Made by a program: the position numbers and the translations under genes. From Citrobacter youngae (GTDB lineage Bacteria > Pseudomonadota > Gammaproteobacteria > Enterobacterales > Enterobacteriaceae): DNA of 64,000 nucleotides. This document shows, one piece after another, positions 1 through 9,328 of this stretch (position 1 is the first letter of the stretch; the number at the start of each line of letters is the position of its first letter). The notes below the pieces were generated by a model. That model had not been told where the DNA came from. It made no database searches and was given only the letters and a program-made list of their open reading frames with translations. The stretch is from positions 1 to 64,000 of the forward strand of contig NZ_RPOI01000024.1 of NCBI RefSeq assembly GCF_003818115.1, in the 5' to 3' direction.

Positions 1-170
1 TTTTTTGTGTCCGAAAGCGCTAACGCTTATCGGATCTACTCACATATACCCAAAGGATTTCAAATCACAGCAAGGCGGCAAGCTTGAGGAAGTCCTGGGA
101 GCATAGATAACTATGTGACCAGGATTCGAAAGCGCAGCCAACACCGCTGTGGGTTGAAAGACGAAGGGTA
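1..170. other. Intergenic region at left edge, downstream of slyD
   Basis: No gene is visible here. A hairpin lies at about 12-36 (TCCGA arms around AGCG/CGCT). From about 60 to 170 there is a dispersed element with an imperfect palindrome at 93-124, whose relatives flank nirC near 19.5 and 20.6 kb. The T run precedes the hairpin on the plus strand, so it is not a standard intrinsic terminator for the leftward slyD transcript. Confidence 0.6.
60..170. repeat. Dispersed palindromic element, copy A
   Basis: The core at 93-124 folds as TCCTGG-gag-CATAG-ataa-CTATG-tga-CCAGGA, two stems separated by a conserved GAG/TGA internal loop. The downstream part (GCGCAGCCAACACCGC, then a TTGAAAGACGAAGGGTA-like end) resembles the 3' part of the copy before nirC. 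I recall similar sequences scattered in E. coli and Salmonella intergenic regions but cannot name the family with certainty. Confidence 0.55.
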
Positions 171-776
171 TTAGTGGCAACCGCAGCCGCCGCCGTTACC
201 TTTACCGCCACCGCCGCAGCAGCCTTCGCCGCCGTGCTCGTGACCATGGTCGTGGCCGTGTCCACCGCAGCAACCGTCATGACCGTGGTCATGATCGTGG
301 TCGTGACCGTGCGCACCGTGAACGTGGCCGTGAGCCAGTTCTTCTTCGGTCGCTTCGCGGATAGCAACAACTTCTACGTTGAATTTCAGATTCTGGCCAG
401 CCAGCATGTGGTTACCGTCAACCACAACGTGGTCGTCTTCCACTTCGGTAATTTCTACCGGTACTGGACCCTGGTCAGTTTCAGCCAGGAAACGCATGCC
501 AACCTGCAGTTCGTCAACGCCCATGAAGACGTCTTTAGGAACGCGCTGCACCAGGTTTTCGTCGTACTGACCGTATGCGTCGTTTGCGCCAACAGCAACA
601 TCGAATTTGTCGCCAACTTCATGACCGTCCAGCGCTGTTTCCAGGCCAGAAATCAGGGAACCGTGACCATGCAGGTAGTCCAGCGGTGCACTCACCGGAG
701 ACTCATCAACCAACACACCGTCTTCTGTACGTACCTGATAGGCCAGGCTGACCACCAGGTCCTTTGCTACTTTCAT
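171..776 (-). CDS. slyD: FKBP-type peptidyl-prolyl isomerase and metallochaperone SlyD
   Basis: SlyD is a cytoplasmic prolyl isomerase and folding chaperone that also delivers nickel to [NiFe]-hydrogenase with HypB. The 201-residue protein has the two-domain layout of the family: an FKBP core starting MKVAKDLVVSLAYQV, with the insert-in-flap chaperone domain at about residues 70-125. From about residue 147 there is a very His/Cys/Gly-rich metal-binding tail of repeated HGHDHDH and CCGG units ending GGGCGCH. The plus-strand image of this tail gives long spurious reading frames. It is the last gene of the leftward group with yheV, kefB and kefG. In other enterobacteria the protein also supports phage phiX174 E-mediated lysis. 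Confidence 0.97.
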   Translation of the reverse strand: MKVAKDLVVSLAYQVRTEDGVLVDESPVSAPLDYLHGHGSLISGLETALDGHEVGDKFDVAVGANDAYGQYDENLVQRVPKDVFMGVDELQVGMRFLAETDQGPVPVEITEVEDDHVVVDGNHMLAGQNLKFNVEVVAIREATEEELAHGHVHGAHGHDHDHDHGHDGCCGGHGHDHGHEHGGEGCCGGGGKGNGGGCGCH

Positions 777-870
777 GATATCTCCTGAGCATGGAAAGAA
801 TAGTGGCGCAGATTGTAGCGGAATTCTGCACCCGTGTACCCTCTAGCTTAAAAAAAGCTGCGCCATATCG

Positions 871-1071
871 CTAGTCCGGATGAAAAATCCCGATCACTTG
901 CTCTTCTTTGCGAACGTGCTCGCGCGCCTCTTTATCGGCTTCCCGCATCTGATGACCGCACTTAACACACTCAACAATATCGATATTATTTTCGCGCCAC
1001 ATCGCCAGCGTATCCTGCGACTGGCAGGACGGACATTTTGCGCCTGCGATAAAACGTTTACGAATTGCCAT
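871..1071 (-). CDS. yheV: YheV family zinc-ribbon protein
   Basis: A 66-residue protein with two Cys-x2-Cys knuckles, CPSC near residue 13 and CVKC near residue 36, followed by a charged helical tail (KEAREHVRKEEQ). The spacing fits a small zinc ribbon. No function is firmly established for YheV; zinc binding is inferred from the cysteines. It starts 9 bases downstream of the kefB stop and is probably co-transcribed with kefG-kefB. Its length and sequence match the conserved enterobacterial family throughout, so it is not a chance frame despite its size. Confidence 0.9.
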   Translation of the reverse strand: MAIRKRFIAGAKCPSCQSQDTLAMWRENNIDIVECVKCGHQMREADKEAREHVRKEEQVIGIFHPD

Positions 1072-1080
1072 GATTATCCT

Positions 1081-2886
1081 CTACTCAAATTCATCCCAGC
1101 CATCCAGCTGACGTCGCTCTTGCTGCATCTCTCGTTGGAAAATTTCCTCCAGCTCGCGCCGGGCTTCCCTGGCTCGAGAGATTTGTACCGTATCTGTATG
1201 CATGGGGATCAGTTCCCGCAGCATGCGCATATCCAGCCGACGAAAATGCAGCTGAGCACGCTGTGCCTGGTGCGGATGCATCCCCAGTGTAACCAGCGTT
1301 TTACGCCCCAACTCCAGCGCACTGGAGAACGTTTCGCGGGAAAACTGCGTCACACCGGCCTGTAATAACTCATGCGCCTCTACACGTCCGCGCGCTCGCG
1401 CAAGAATATGCAAATGCGGAAAATACTGTTGGCACAGTTCCACCAGTTTCATTGTGTCTTCTGGCTCATTACAGGTAATAACAATAGACTGTGCCGCCTC
1501 TGCCCCTGCGGAGCGCAACAGTTCCACCTGAGTGGCGTCACCGTAGTAGACCTTGTAGCCATATTTGCGCATCAGATTCACCGCGCTGATATCTCGCTCC
1601 AGGACGGTAATACGCATTTTATTGGCCATCAACAGGCGACCAATAACCTGACCAAAACGCCCAAACCCCACCACAATCACCTGCGGTTTATCATCTTCCA
1701 CCCAGGGTTTTTCGTCTTCCTCATCCGTGCCGTTAAACTGGCGGGAGAGCCATTTATCAATCAGCTTCATCACCAGCGGCGTGGTCATCATCGACAGCGT
1801 GACGGCCACCAGCAGCAACGCCATTTGGTCGCCCTGAAACAGCCGTTGCGAGGATGCCGTTGAAAACAGTACGAAAGCGAATTCACCGCCCTGACTTAAA
1901 ACCCCGGCAAATTGCATCCGTTCAGAGCTTCTCATGCCGTTAAGACGCGCCAGTACATACAGCACCAGCATTTTTACGACCACCAGCACGATCACGCTCG
2001 CTGCCACCCACAGAATATGGGTGTAGAGCACGCCGAGATTGAGCGACATGCCCACGGAGATAAAAAACAGCCCGAGCAACAGACCTTTAAACGGATCGAT
2101 TGCCGTTTCCAGCTCATGTCGGTATTCGCTTTCCGCCAGCAGCACACCCGCGATAAACGTTCCCAGCGCCATTGACAGCCCCAGCGCATCCATAAATAAA
2201 GCAGAACCCAGCACCAACAGCAGCGTGGCGGCGGTGAACACTTCCCGCACGCCAGAATCCGCAATAAAGCGGAAAACCGGACGCAGCAAATAGCGCCCGC
2301 CAATCAGCATACCGGCAAAGGCCAGCACCTTCATTCCCACTTTAATCCAGTCAAAATGTTCGTCAGCAGAACCCGCCAGCAGCGGAACCAGCGCCAGCGC
2401 AGGGATCACCGCCAGATCCTGAAACAGCAGCACCGAAAAACCCAACTGCCCGGATTCACTGCGGTTCATGCCTTTTTCGCGCATCAACTGTAGCGCCATC
2501 GCGGTCGATGACATCGCCAGACCAATGCCGCCAACCACTGCCGCCTGCCAGGAGAACGCAGTGAGCATCAATAACCCGGCCAGCACCACCGCGCTCAGCA
2601 TCACCTGCGCGGCGCCGACGCCAAATATTGAACGCCGCAGTTGCCACAGTTTGGCCGGATTAAGTTCCAGCCCAATAATGAACATCAGAAACACCACGCC
2701 CAGCTCGGAAAAGTGCAGGATTTCATCCACATCGCTGATGAACCCTAATCCCCACGGGCCGATGGCAATACCCGCCAGCAAATATCCTAACACCGGGCCG
2801 ATACCCAACCTGGACGCCAACGGCACCGCCGCCACCGCCGCGAAGAGAAACAACACTCCGGCTGTCAACAAATCTGAACCTTCCAT
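1081..2886 (-). CDS. kefB: Glutathione-regulated potassium/proton antiporter KefB
   Basis: KefB is an inner-membrane K+ efflux system held closed by glutathione and opened by glutathione adducts of electrophiles, acidifying the cytoplasm for protection. The 601 residues contain an N-terminal monovalent cation:proton antiporter domain (about 1-380, roughly 12 hydrophobic segments, with the LFQDLAVIP signature at 154-162). A C-terminal RCK/TrkA-N domain begins near 400 with the dinucleotide-binding glycine motif GFGRFG at 407-412. The acidic linker [12 protein letters not shown] is visible at 388-399. The start codon overlaps the kefG stop by one base, indicating translational coupling with the ancillary subunit that it needs for full activity. 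Confidence 0.97.
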   Translation of the reverse strand: MEGSDLLTAGVLFLFAAVAAVPLASRLGIGPVLGYLLAGIAIGPWGLGFISDVDEILHFSELGVVFLMFIIGLELNPAKLWQLRRSIFGVGAAQVMLSAVVLAGLLMLTAFSWQAAVVGGIGLAMSSTAMALQLMREKGMNRSESGQLGFSVLLFQDLAVIPALALVPLLAGSADEHFDWIKVGMKVLAFAGMLIGGRYLLRPVFRFIADSGVREVFTAATLLLVLGSALFMDALGLSMALGTFIAGVLLAESEYRHELETAIDPFKGLLLGLFFISVGMSLNLGVLYTHILWVAASVIVLVVVKMLVLYVLARLNGMRSSERMQFAGVLSQGGEFAFVLFSTASSQRLFQGDQMALLLVAVTLSMMTTPLVMKLIDKWLSRQFNGTDEEDEKPWVEDDKPQVIVVGFGRFGQVIGRLLMANKMRITVLERDISAVNLMRKYGYKVYYGDATQVELLRSAGAEAAQSIVITCNEPEDTMKLVELCQQYFPHLHILARARGRVEAHELLQAGVTQFSRETFSSALELGRKTLVTLGMHPHQAQRAQLHFRRLDMRMLRELIPMHTDTVQISRAREARRELEEIFQREMQQERRQLDGWDEFE

Positions 2887-3440
2887 CAGCGGCCTCCCAC
2901 AGGGATCGGATTCGCCAGCCAGTCACCATACGCTTTCGCATGGCTGTCCAGCTCCTGCTTCGTTTGCCTTCTGGCCCAGTAAACGATAATAGGGCTCATC
3001 CAGTGCATGCGGCACATACCGGCCGTCAGCTCGAAAGGGCGCAGCACATCGCTCATTGGATAACGGTTTAGCGCGTCATAGCGGTAGGCACTTTCCGGTT
3101 CTCCGGTAGTGATAACGCTACGCCAGTACTTTCCCGCCAGTTGATTCCCTCCGGGACCGCTGGCAAATCCGCGGCTCAGTACGCGGTCAAGCCACTCCTT
3201 TAACAGCGCCGGACAGCTATAGGTATAGAGTGGGTGCTGAAAAACAATCACATCATGCTCACGCAGCAGCGCCTGTTCATGCGGAATATCGATAAAAAAA
3301 TCAGGATAGTGCGCGTAAAGGTCGTGCACGGTAACATTGCTGAGCTGCATGGCCGGTTTAAGCAGAACACGGTTCGCGACCGAGTCCTGAGATTCCGGAT
3401 GGGCATACAGCAGCAAGACTTTCGCTGGCTGGAACATCAT
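2886..3440 (-). CDS. kefG: KefB ancillary quinone reductase-like subunit KefG
   Basis: A 184-residue flavodoxin-fold protein of the NAD(P)H:quinone oxidoreductase (YheR/MdaB-like) family, which binds KefB and is required for maximal potassium efflux. The N terminus shows the first beta strand and FMN-site loop ([17 protein letters not shown]). The conserved [19 protein letters not shown] segment and the GxGG loop near residue 97 are intact. It is the first gene of the leftward kefG-kefB-yheV-slyD group and is divergent from yheS across a 129-base gap. MMFQP offers two adjacent ATG starts; the outer one is used here. Confidence 0.95.
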   Translation of the reverse strand: MMFQPAKVLLLYAHPESQDSVANRVLLKPAMQLSNVTVHDLYAHYPDFFIDIPHEQALLREHDVIVFQHPLYTYSCPALLKEWLDRVLSRGFASGPGGNQLAGKYWRSVITTGEPESAYRYDALNRYPMSDVLRPFELTAGMCRMHWMSPIIVYWARRQTKQELDSHAKAYGDWLANPIPVGGR

Positions 3441-3569
3441 CCCCCTCCCGGTTTTGTCTTTTGTCTATTTTCGACGTTTTGGGCTACCATTGCGCCTCGG
3501 TGCGGCAAACGGCCCGCACATTACATTATCATAATGATAAATTAACATAGTCTGAACATACGGCGCCTT

Positions 3570-5471
3570 ATGATTGTTTTCTCATCGTTACAAATTCGTC
3601 GCGGCGTGCGCGTCTTGCTGGACAATGCCACGGCCACCATTAATCCAGGGCAGAAGGTTGGCCTGGTGGGTAAAAATGGCTGTGGTAAATCTACCCTGCT
3701 GGCATTGCTGAAAAATGAACTCAGCGCCGACGCTGGAGGATTTACCTATCCGGGAAACTGGCAGCTCGCGTGGGTGAATCAGGAAACGCCTGCGTTGCCA
3801 CAGCCCGCGCTGGAGTACGTCATTGACGGCGACCGCGAATATCGTCAACTGGAAGCGCAGTTGAACGACGCCAACGAACGTAACGATGGACATGCCATTG
3901 CCACTGTCCATGGCAAGCTGGATGCCATCGATGCCTGGACCGTGCGTTCACGCGCCGCCAGCCTGCTGCATGGCCTCGGTTTCTCCAACGAACAGCTTGA
4001 ACGGCCGGTCAGCGACTTCTCCGGTGGCTGGCGTATGCGCCTCAACCTGGCCCAGGCGCTGATTTGCCGTTCAGACCTGCTGCTGCTCGATGAACCTACC
4101 AACCACCTCGATCTCGACGCGGTGATCTGGCTGGAAAGATGGCTGAAAAGCTATCAGGGCACGCTGATCTTGATCTCCCACGACCGCGACTTTCTCGATC
4201 CGGTGGTGGATAAAATTATTCATATCGAACAGCAAACCATGTTCGAGTACACCGGCAACTACAGCGCGTTTGAAATCCAGCGTGCGACCCGCCTCGCGCA
4301 GCAACAGGCAATGTACGAAAGCCAGCAGGAGCGCGTGGCACATCTGCAAAGCTATATCGATCGTTTCCGCGCTAAAGCAACGAAAGCAAAACAGGCGCAG
4401 AGTCGTATCAAAATGCTGGAACGCATGGAGCTGATTGCCCCTGCGCACGTGGACAACCCGTTCCACTTCAGCTTCCGTGAACCGGAAAGCCTGCCAAACC
4501 CGCTGCTGAAGATGGAAAAGGTCAGCGCTGGCTACGGCGATCGCACAATCCTCGACTCCATCAAACTGAATCTGGTGCCGGGTTCTCGCATCGGCCTGTT
4601 AGGCCGCAACGGTGCGGGTAAATCAACGCTGATTAAGCTGCTGGCCGGCGAACTGGCCCCCATCAGCGGCGAGATTGGCCTGGCGAAAGGCATCAAGCTG
4701 GGCTACTTCGCTCAGCACCAGCTGGAGTTTTTACGCGCCGATGAATCGCCTATCCAGCACCTGGCGCGCATGGCGCCGCAGGAGCTTGAGCAGAAACTGC
4801 GAGACTACCTCGGCGGATTCGGCTTCCAGGGCGATAAAGTCAGCGAAGAAACCCGTCGCTTCTCCGGTGGCGAAAAAGCGCGTCTGGTGCTGGCGTTGAT
4901 CGTCTGGCAGCGCCCGAACCTACTGCTGCTCGATGAACCGACCAACCACCTGGATTTAGATATGCGTCAGGCGCTGACCGAAGCGCTGATCGATTTCGAA
5001 GGCGCGCTGGTCGTGGTTTCGCACGACCGTCACCTGATTCGCTCCACCACCGACGACCTCTATCTGGTACACGACAAGAAAGTCGAGCCGTTTGACGGCG
5101 ATCTGGAGGATTATCAGCAGTGGCTGAGCGATGTGCAAAAACAGGAAAGCCAGGGCGACGAACCGGCGAAAGAGAGCGTTAACAGCGCCCAGGCGCGTAA
5201 AGACCAGAAGCGTCGCGAAGCGGAGCTGCGCACCCTGACGCAACCGCTGCGTAAAGAGATTACTCGTCTGGAAAAAGAGATGGAGAAACTGCACGCACAG
5301 CTGGCACAGGCGGAAGAGAAACTCGGCGACAGCGAACTGTACGACCAAAGCCGTAAAGCTGAGCTCACGGCATGTCTGCAACAACAGGCAAGCGCGAAGT
5401 CCGGGCTGGAAGAGTGTGAGATGGCCTGGCTGGATGCGCAGGAACAGCTTGAGCAGATGCTGGCCGAGTAG
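3570..5471 (+). CDS. yheS: ABC-F family ATPase YheS
   Basis: A soluble ABC-F protein of 633 residues with two nucleotide-binding domains and no membrane segments. The first Walker A is GKNGCGKST at 34-42, followed by the signature FSGGWRMRL and Walker B LLLLDEPTNHLD. The second is GRNGAGKST with FSGGEKARL and the same DEPTNHLD. Between them lies the charged linker (about 250-290) typical of ABC-F factors that act in the ribosomal E site. The C-terminal 100 residues are a predicted Glu/Lys/Gln-rich coiled coil. The family rescues or modulates translating ribosomes; YheS has been linked to particular arrest sequences, but its physiological role is not certain. Confidence 0.95.
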   Translation: MIVFSSLQIRRGVRVLLDNATATINPGQKVGLVGKNGCGKSTLLALLKNELSADAGGFTYPGNWQLAWVNQETPALPQPALEYVIDGDREYRQLEAQLNDANERNDGHAIATVHGKLDAIDAWTVRSRAASLLHGLGFSNEQLERPVSDFSGGWRMRLNLAQALICRSDLLLLDEPTNHLDLDAVIWLERWLKSYQGTLILISHDRDFLDPVVDKIIHIEQQTMFEYTGNYSAFEIQRATRLAQQQAMYESQQERVAHLQSYIDRFRAKATKAKQAQSRIKMLERMELIAPAHVDNPFHFSFREPESLPNPLLKMEKVSAGYGDRTILDSIKLNLVPGSRIGLLGRNGAGKSTLIKLLAGELAPISGEIGLAKGIKLGYFAQHQLEFLRADESPIQHLARMAPQELEQKLRDYLGGFGFQGDKVSEETRRFSGGEKARLVLALIVWQRPNLLLLDEPTNHLDLDMRQALTEALIDFEGALVVVSHDRHLIRSTTDDLYLVHDKKVEPFDGDLEDYQQWLSDVQKQESQGDEPAKESVNSAQARKDQKRREAELRTLTQPLRKEITRLEKEMEKLHAQLAQAEEKLGDSELYDQSRKAELTACLQQQASAKSGLEECEMAWLDAQEQLEQMLAE

Positions 5472-5473
5472 CC

Positions 5474-5556
5474 CTGCCGGATAAAGCGAAGCTGCCATCC
5501 GTCACCGGAGCCGAAAATGCCTGATGGCGACGTTCGCGCGTCTTATCAGGCCTACG
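5474..5556. repeat. REP element pair after yheS
   Basis: Two inverted REP-type palindromes: TGCCGGATAAAGCGAAG... with TGCCATCC, and TGCCTGATGGCGACG... ending CTTATCAGGCCTAC. They lie immediately after the yheS stop and may stabilise the mRNA 3' end. Confidence 0.8.
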
Positions 5557-5674
5557 TTTCGGTCCTGGCTCGCGTAACCTGCTGACTGACTGGCGACAAA
5601 ATCACATATTGGCTAACCCGCACGCGCTGTGCGCGGTATAGTTATTCTTTCCGATTATTAATTGCTCCGGTGTT

Positions 5675-6697
5675 ATGGTTGAAATCACGTCCACAGAAAT
5701 GACCCCACCTACCGACGATTCGCGAGAATTCCGCCCGATGCGCGGTATCAGTAACCGCCATCTGCAGACGATGCTGCCGCGATTAATTCGCCGTAAGGTG
5801 AAGTTCGACGCCCACTGGCAGCGTCTGGAATTGCCCGACGGTGATTTCGTCGATCTGGCGTGGAGTGAAGATCCGCAACAGGCGAAACACAAACCGCGCC
5901 TGGTGGTTTTTCACGGTCTGGAAGGTAGTCTGAACAGCCCGTACGCCCACGGCCTGATTGAAGCAGCACAAAAGCGCGGCTGGCTGGGCGTGGTAATGCA
6001 TTTTCGCGGTTGCAGTGGTGAGCCCAATCGTTTGAACCGTATTTATCACTCCGGTGAAACAGAAGATGGCACCTGGTTTTTACACTGGCTGGAGCGTGAG
6101 TTCGGTCGTGTACCCACCGCTGCGGTTGGCTATTCGCTCGGTGGAAACATGCTGGCCTGCCTGCTGGCAAAAGAAGGGAACACGATCCCCATTGATGCCG
6201 CGGTTATCGTCTCCGCGCCTTTCGTGCTGGAAGCCTGTAGTTACCATATGGACAAAGGATTCTCCAAGGTCTATCAGCGCTACCTGCTTAACCTGTTGAA
6301 AGCCAATGCCTCGCGTAAGCTTGAGGCTTATCCTGGCTCGCTGCCGGTGAGTCTGGCCCAGTTGAAATCTTTGCGCCGCATTCGCGATTTTGACGATCTG
6401 ATCACCGCCAAAATCCACGGTTTCGCCGATGCTATAGACTATTACCGCCAGTGCAGCGCCATGCCGTTGCTCAATCGGATCGCCAAACCAACGCTGATTA
6501 TCCATGCTAAAGACGATCCGTTTATGGATCATCACGTGATCCCGAAACCGGAAAATCTGCCTTCGCAGGTGGAATATCAGCTGACTGAACATGGCGGCCA
6601 CGTCGGATTTATTGGTGGCACAGTGCGCCGTCCTGAGATGTGGCTGGAATCAAGAATCCCGGACTGGCTGACAACGTATCTGGAGGCGTCATCATGA
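5675..6697 (+). CDS. yheT: Alpha/beta hydrolase YheT
   Basis: A 340-residue cytoplasmic alpha/beta hydrolase of the AB-hydrolase YheT/ABHD1-3 family. The oxyanion region VVFHGLEGS sits near residue 77 and the nucleophile elbow GYSLGGN puts the serine at 154. An acid in AKDDPFMD and a histidine in EHGGHVGF complete a plausible triad. The natural substrate is not known; an esterase activity is inferred from the family. The stop overlaps the yheU start by four bases (ATGA), so the two are translationally coupled. The N-terminal 20 residues vary between species, and a start at a later ATG is possible. Confidence 0.93.
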   Translation: MVEITSTEMTPPTDDSREFRPMRGISNRHLQTMLPRLIRRKVKFDAHWQRLELPDGDFVDLAWSEDPQQAKHKPRLVVFHGLEGSLNSPYAHGLIEAAQKRGWLGVVMHFRGCSGEPNRLNRIYHSGETEDGTWFLHWLEREFGRVPTAAVGYSLGGNMLACLLAKEGNTIPIDAAVIVSAPFVLEACSYHMDKGFSKVYQRYLLNLLKANASRKLEAYPGSLPVSLAQLKSLRRIRDFDDLITAKIHGFADAIDYYRQCSAMPLLNRIAKPTLIIHAKDDPFMDHHVIPKPENLPSQVEYQLTEHGGHVGFIGGTVRRPEMWLESRIPDWLTTYLEASS

Positions 6698-6912
6698 TTA
6701 TCCCATGGCAAGATATCTCTCCGGACGCGCTGGACAATCTGATTGAAAGCTTTGTCTTGCGTGAAGGCACCGATTACGGTGAACATGAACGCTCGCTCGA
6801 ACAAAAAGTCGCCGACGTCAAACGCCAACTACAATCAGGTGAAGCCGTGCTGGTGTGGTCCGAACTGCATGAAACGGTCAACATTATGCCGAGGAAGCAG
6901 ATTCACGAGTAA
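6694..6912 (+). CDS. yheU: Conserved protein YheU (UPF0270)
   Basis: A 72-residue protein beginning [19 protein letters not shown], the hallmark opening of the UPF0270 family. The ATG at 6694 is chosen because it gives the standard family length and overlaps the yheT stop in the ATGA arrangement; a longer in-frame start inside yheT is not needed. The sequence is acidic and predicted helical, with no membrane segment. Function is unknown. Its position between yheT and prkB is conserved in enterobacteria. Confidence 0.92.
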   Translation: MIIPWQDISPDALDNLIESFVLREGTDYGEHERSLEQKVADVKRQLQSGEAVLVWSELHETVNIMPRKQIHE

Positions 6913-6965
6913 TCCGTTGCCGCCGGCCGACTTTACTATAATTACAACCATTTCATGGAGTTGTT

Positions 6966-7835
6966 ATGTCTGCCAAACATCCGGTGATTGCGGTAACAGG
7001 ATCCAGCGGCGCGGGGACCACCACCACCAGCCTCGCGTTTCGTAAAATTTTCGCGCAGTTAAACCTGCGCGCCGCCGAGGTGGAAGGTGACAGTTTTCAC
7101 CGCTATACCCGTCCGGAAATGGACATGGCGATTCGCAAAGCACGCGATGCCGGGCGGCATATCAGCTATTTCGGCCCCGAAGCTAACGACTTCGGTCTGC
7201 TGGAGCAAACCTTCATTGAATACGGCCAGACGGGCAAAGGTCAGTCGCGTAAATACCTGCACACCTACGATGAGGCCGTACCGTGGAATCAGGTTCCGGG
7301 GACATTTACGCCCTGGCAGCCGCTGCCTGAACCGACGGATGTCCTGTTCTATGAGGGACTGCACGGTGGCGTTGTCACCCCACAGCAAAACGTGGCCCGG
7401 CATGTCGATCTGCTGGTTGGCGTGGTGCCGATCGTAAACCTGGAGTGGATCCAGAAGCTGACCCGCGATACCAGCGAACGCGGGCATTCACGTGAAGCGG
7501 TAATGGACTCGGTGGTGCGCTCAATGGACGATTACATCAATTACATCACCCCACAGTTTTCCCGCACGCATATTAACTTCCAACGCGTACCGACCGTCGA
7601 TACCTCTAATCCCTTTGCCGCCAGGAGCATTCCGTCACTGGATGAAAGCTTTGTCGTGATTCATTTTCGTAATCTGGAAGGCATCGATTATCCCTGGCTA
7701 CTGGCCATGCTGCAGGGCTCATTCATTTCGCATATCAATACGTTGGTCGTGCCGGGCGGCAAGATGGGTCTGGCGATGGAATTGATTATGCTACCGCTGG
7801 TCCAGCGACTGATGGAAGGTAAAAAGATAGAGTGA
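6966..7835 (+). CDS. prkB: Phosphoribulokinase homologue PrkB
   Basis: A 289-residue protein of the bacterial phosphoribulokinase/uridine kinase P-loop family. It keeps the phosphoribulokinase core, including EGDSFHRYTR near residue 39 and FYEGLHGG near residue 128. The nucleotide loop at 12-19 reads GSSGAGTT, with threonine where a classical Walker A has lysine; as I recall, the E. coli protein has the same. No RuBisCO or other Calvin-cycle gene is present in the window, so carbon fixation is not implied and the true substrate is unknown. It follows yheU by 53 bases in the same direction and likely ends the yheT-yheU-prkB unit. Confidence 0.92.
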   Translation: MSAKHPVIAVTGSSGAGTTTTSLAFRKIFAQLNLRAAEVEGDSFHRYTRPEMDMAIRKARDAGRHISYFGPEANDFGLLEQTFIEYGQTGKGQSRKYLHTYDEAVPWNQVPGTFTPWQPLPEPTDVLFYEGLHGGVVTPQQNVARHVDLLVGVVPIVNLEWIQKLTRDTSERGHSREAVMDSVVRSMDDYINYITPQFSRTHINFQRVPTVDTSNPFAARSIPSLDESFVVIHFRNLEGIDYPWLLAMLQGSFISHINTLVVPGGKMGLAMELIMLPLVQRLMEGKKIE

Positions 7836-7846
7836 TATGTGGAAAG

Positions 7847-7926
7847 CGCCGGATGGCGCTTCGCTTATCCGGCCTACGACTCAACATCATCCTGTAGGCC
7901 GGATAAGGCAACGCCGCCATCCGGCA
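7847..7926. repeat. REP pair between prkB and yhfA
   Basis: Two REP palindromes in opposite orientation (GCCGGATGGCGC...TTATCCGGCCTAC and GTAGGCCGGATAAGG...GCCATCCGGC) fill the gap between the convergent prkB and yhfA and may act as a bidirectional 3' end. Confidence 0.88.
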
Positions 7927-7933
7927 TCAGCAA

Positions 7934-8338
7934 TTACGCGGCAACGACTTCATAAGAATGGGTAATGTTCACCGCCTTTTCCAGCATCAGCGCTACGGAA
8001 CAATACTTCTCCGCCGAGAGGTCAACTGCGCGAGACACAGACGCATCTTTCAGGTCGTTACCCGTTACAATGAAATGCAGGTTGATATGGGTGAACAGGC
8101 GCGGCGCTTCATCACGACGCTCGGAGGTCAGCTTCACTTCGCAGTTGGTCACATCCTGACGCCCCTTTTGCAGGATCGACACCACATCAATTGCGCTGCA
8201 ACCGCCCGCAGCCATTAAGACCATTTCCATCGGGCTCGGCGCTTTATCACCAGAGTTACCGTCCATCAAAATTTGGTGGCCTGAGGCGGACTCACCGAGG
8301 AAGGTTAACCCCTCAACCCACTTTACACGCGCTTGCAT
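7934..8338 (-). CDS. yhfA: OsmC/Ohr family protein YhfA
   Basis: A 134-residue member of the OsmC-like fold. The two family cysteines are visible, one in GGCSAIDV at residue 47 and one in EKYCSVALM at 113, the pair that in OsmC/Ohr reduces organic peroxides. No peroxidase role is firmly shown for YhfA itself. The ATG giving MQARVKWVEG is chosen because it yields the standard length; an ATG five codons upstream is in frame but extends beyond the family start. The gene is divergent from crp across about 300 bases, a conserved arrangement. Confidence 0.93.
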   Translation of the reverse strand: MQARVKWVEGLTFLGESASGHQILMDGNSGDKAPSPMEMVLMAAGGCSAIDVVSILQKGRQDVTNCEVKLTSERRDEAPRLFTHINLHFIVTGNDLKDASVSRAVDLSAEKYCSVALMLEKAVNITHSYEVVAA

Positions 8339-8644
8339 ATTTCGTAACTCCAATGTTTCAATTTTCCTGACAGATTACGCGTACATAACAATTCTCGCAA
8401 TGGAAGGCGACCTGCGTCATGCTGAAGCGAGACACCAGGAGACACACGGCGAAAGCTATGCTAAAACAGTCAGGATGCTACAGTAATACATTGACGTACT
8501 GCATGTATGCAGAGGACATCACATTACAGGCCGTCGCACGTATTGACAGCCCCCTTCCCAGGTAGCGGGAAGCACATTTTTGCAAACCCAGAGACAGGTT
8601 GTTTTTTGGCTCTGGAGACAGCTTATAACAGAGGATAACCGCGC
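8339..8644. promoter_or_regulatory. crp/yhfA divergent control region
   Basis: About 306 bases without a gene. The block around 8460-8525 (GCTAAAACAGTCAGGATG, then ACATTGACGTACTGCATG) closely matches my recollection of the E. coli crp promoter. A CRP-like half-symmetric site, TGCAGAGGACATCACA, lies at about 8508-8523, where CRP autoregulates crp and the divergent transcript. The roughly 120 bases from 8525 to the crp ATG form the long crp leader. Confidence 0.7.
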
Positions 8645-9277
8645 ATGGTGCTTGGCAAACCGCAAACAGACCCGACTCTCGAATGGTTCTTGTCTCATTG
8701 CCATATTCATAAGTACCCATCGAAGAGCACGCTGATTCACCAGGGTGAAAAAGCGGAAACGTTGTATTACATCGTTAAAGGCTCAGTGGCAGTGCTGATC
8801 AAAGATGAAGAAGGGAAAGAAATGATCCTCTCTTATCTGAATCAGGGCGATTTTATTGGTGAATTAGGCCTCTTCGAAGAAGGCCAGGAACGTAGCGCCT
8901 GGGTACGTGCCAAAACCGCATGTGAAGTCGCTGAAATTTCCTACAAAAAATTTCGCCAATTAATCCAGGTCAACCCAGATATTCTGATGCGTCTGTCTTC
9001 TCAGATGGCTCGTCGTCTGCAGGTAACGTCTGAAAAAGTAGGCAACCTTGCCTTCCTCGACGTAACTGGTCGTATCGCCCAGACTCTGCTGAATCTGGCG
9101 AAACAGCCTGACGCAATGACTCACCCGGACGGCATGCAGATTAAAATTACCCGCCAGGAAATTGGCCAGATCGTTGGCTGTTCCCGTGAAACCGTTGGTC
9201 GTATCCTGAAAATGCTGGAAGATCAGAATCTGATCTCCGCGCATGGTAAGACCATCGTCGTCTACGGCACGCGTTAA
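8645..9277 (+). CDS. crp: cAMP receptor protein CRP
   Basis: CRP is the global cAMP-activated regulator of carbon catabolism, acting as a dimer on TGTGA-N6-TCACA sites. The 210 residues comprise the cyclic-nucleotide-binding beta roll (about 1-130, with the phosphate-binding [15 protein letters not shown] at 72-86) and the C-terminal winged helix. Its recognition helix is in [19 protein letters not shown] (170-188), with the DNA-contacting R180, E181 and R185. It appears identical to the E. coli protein except for about one residue (serine at 119). Several likely targets lie in the same window: ppiA, pckA, gntT, malT and crp itself. Confidence 0.99.
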   Translation: MVLGKPQTDPTLEWFLSHCHIHKYPSKSTLIHQGEKAETLYYIVKGSVAVLIKDEEGKEMILSYLNQGDFIGELGLFEEGQERSAWVRAKTACEVAEISYKKFRQLIQVNPDILMRLSSQMARRLQVTSEKVGNLAFLDVTGRIAQTLLNLAKQPDAMTHPDGMQIKITRQEIGQIVGCSRETVGRILKMLEDQNLISAHGKTIVVYGTR

Positions 9278-9328
9278 TCCCATCGACATGGCGTGTTACG
9301 TAGTAATGCGCCATTTTTGTTTGCTCCG

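Noticed and set aside
1-40. Hairpin next to a T run, possible terminator
   Set aside because: The T run lies on the 5' side for plus-strand transcription and becomes an A run for the leftward slyD transcript, so it does not form an intrinsic terminator for slyD.
65-788. Long plus-strand frames opposite slyD, rich in Ala, Val and Thr
   Set aside because: They are antisense shadows of the His/Gly/Cys-rich SlyD tail and have no family features; the biased composition of the real gene keeps the opposite frames open.
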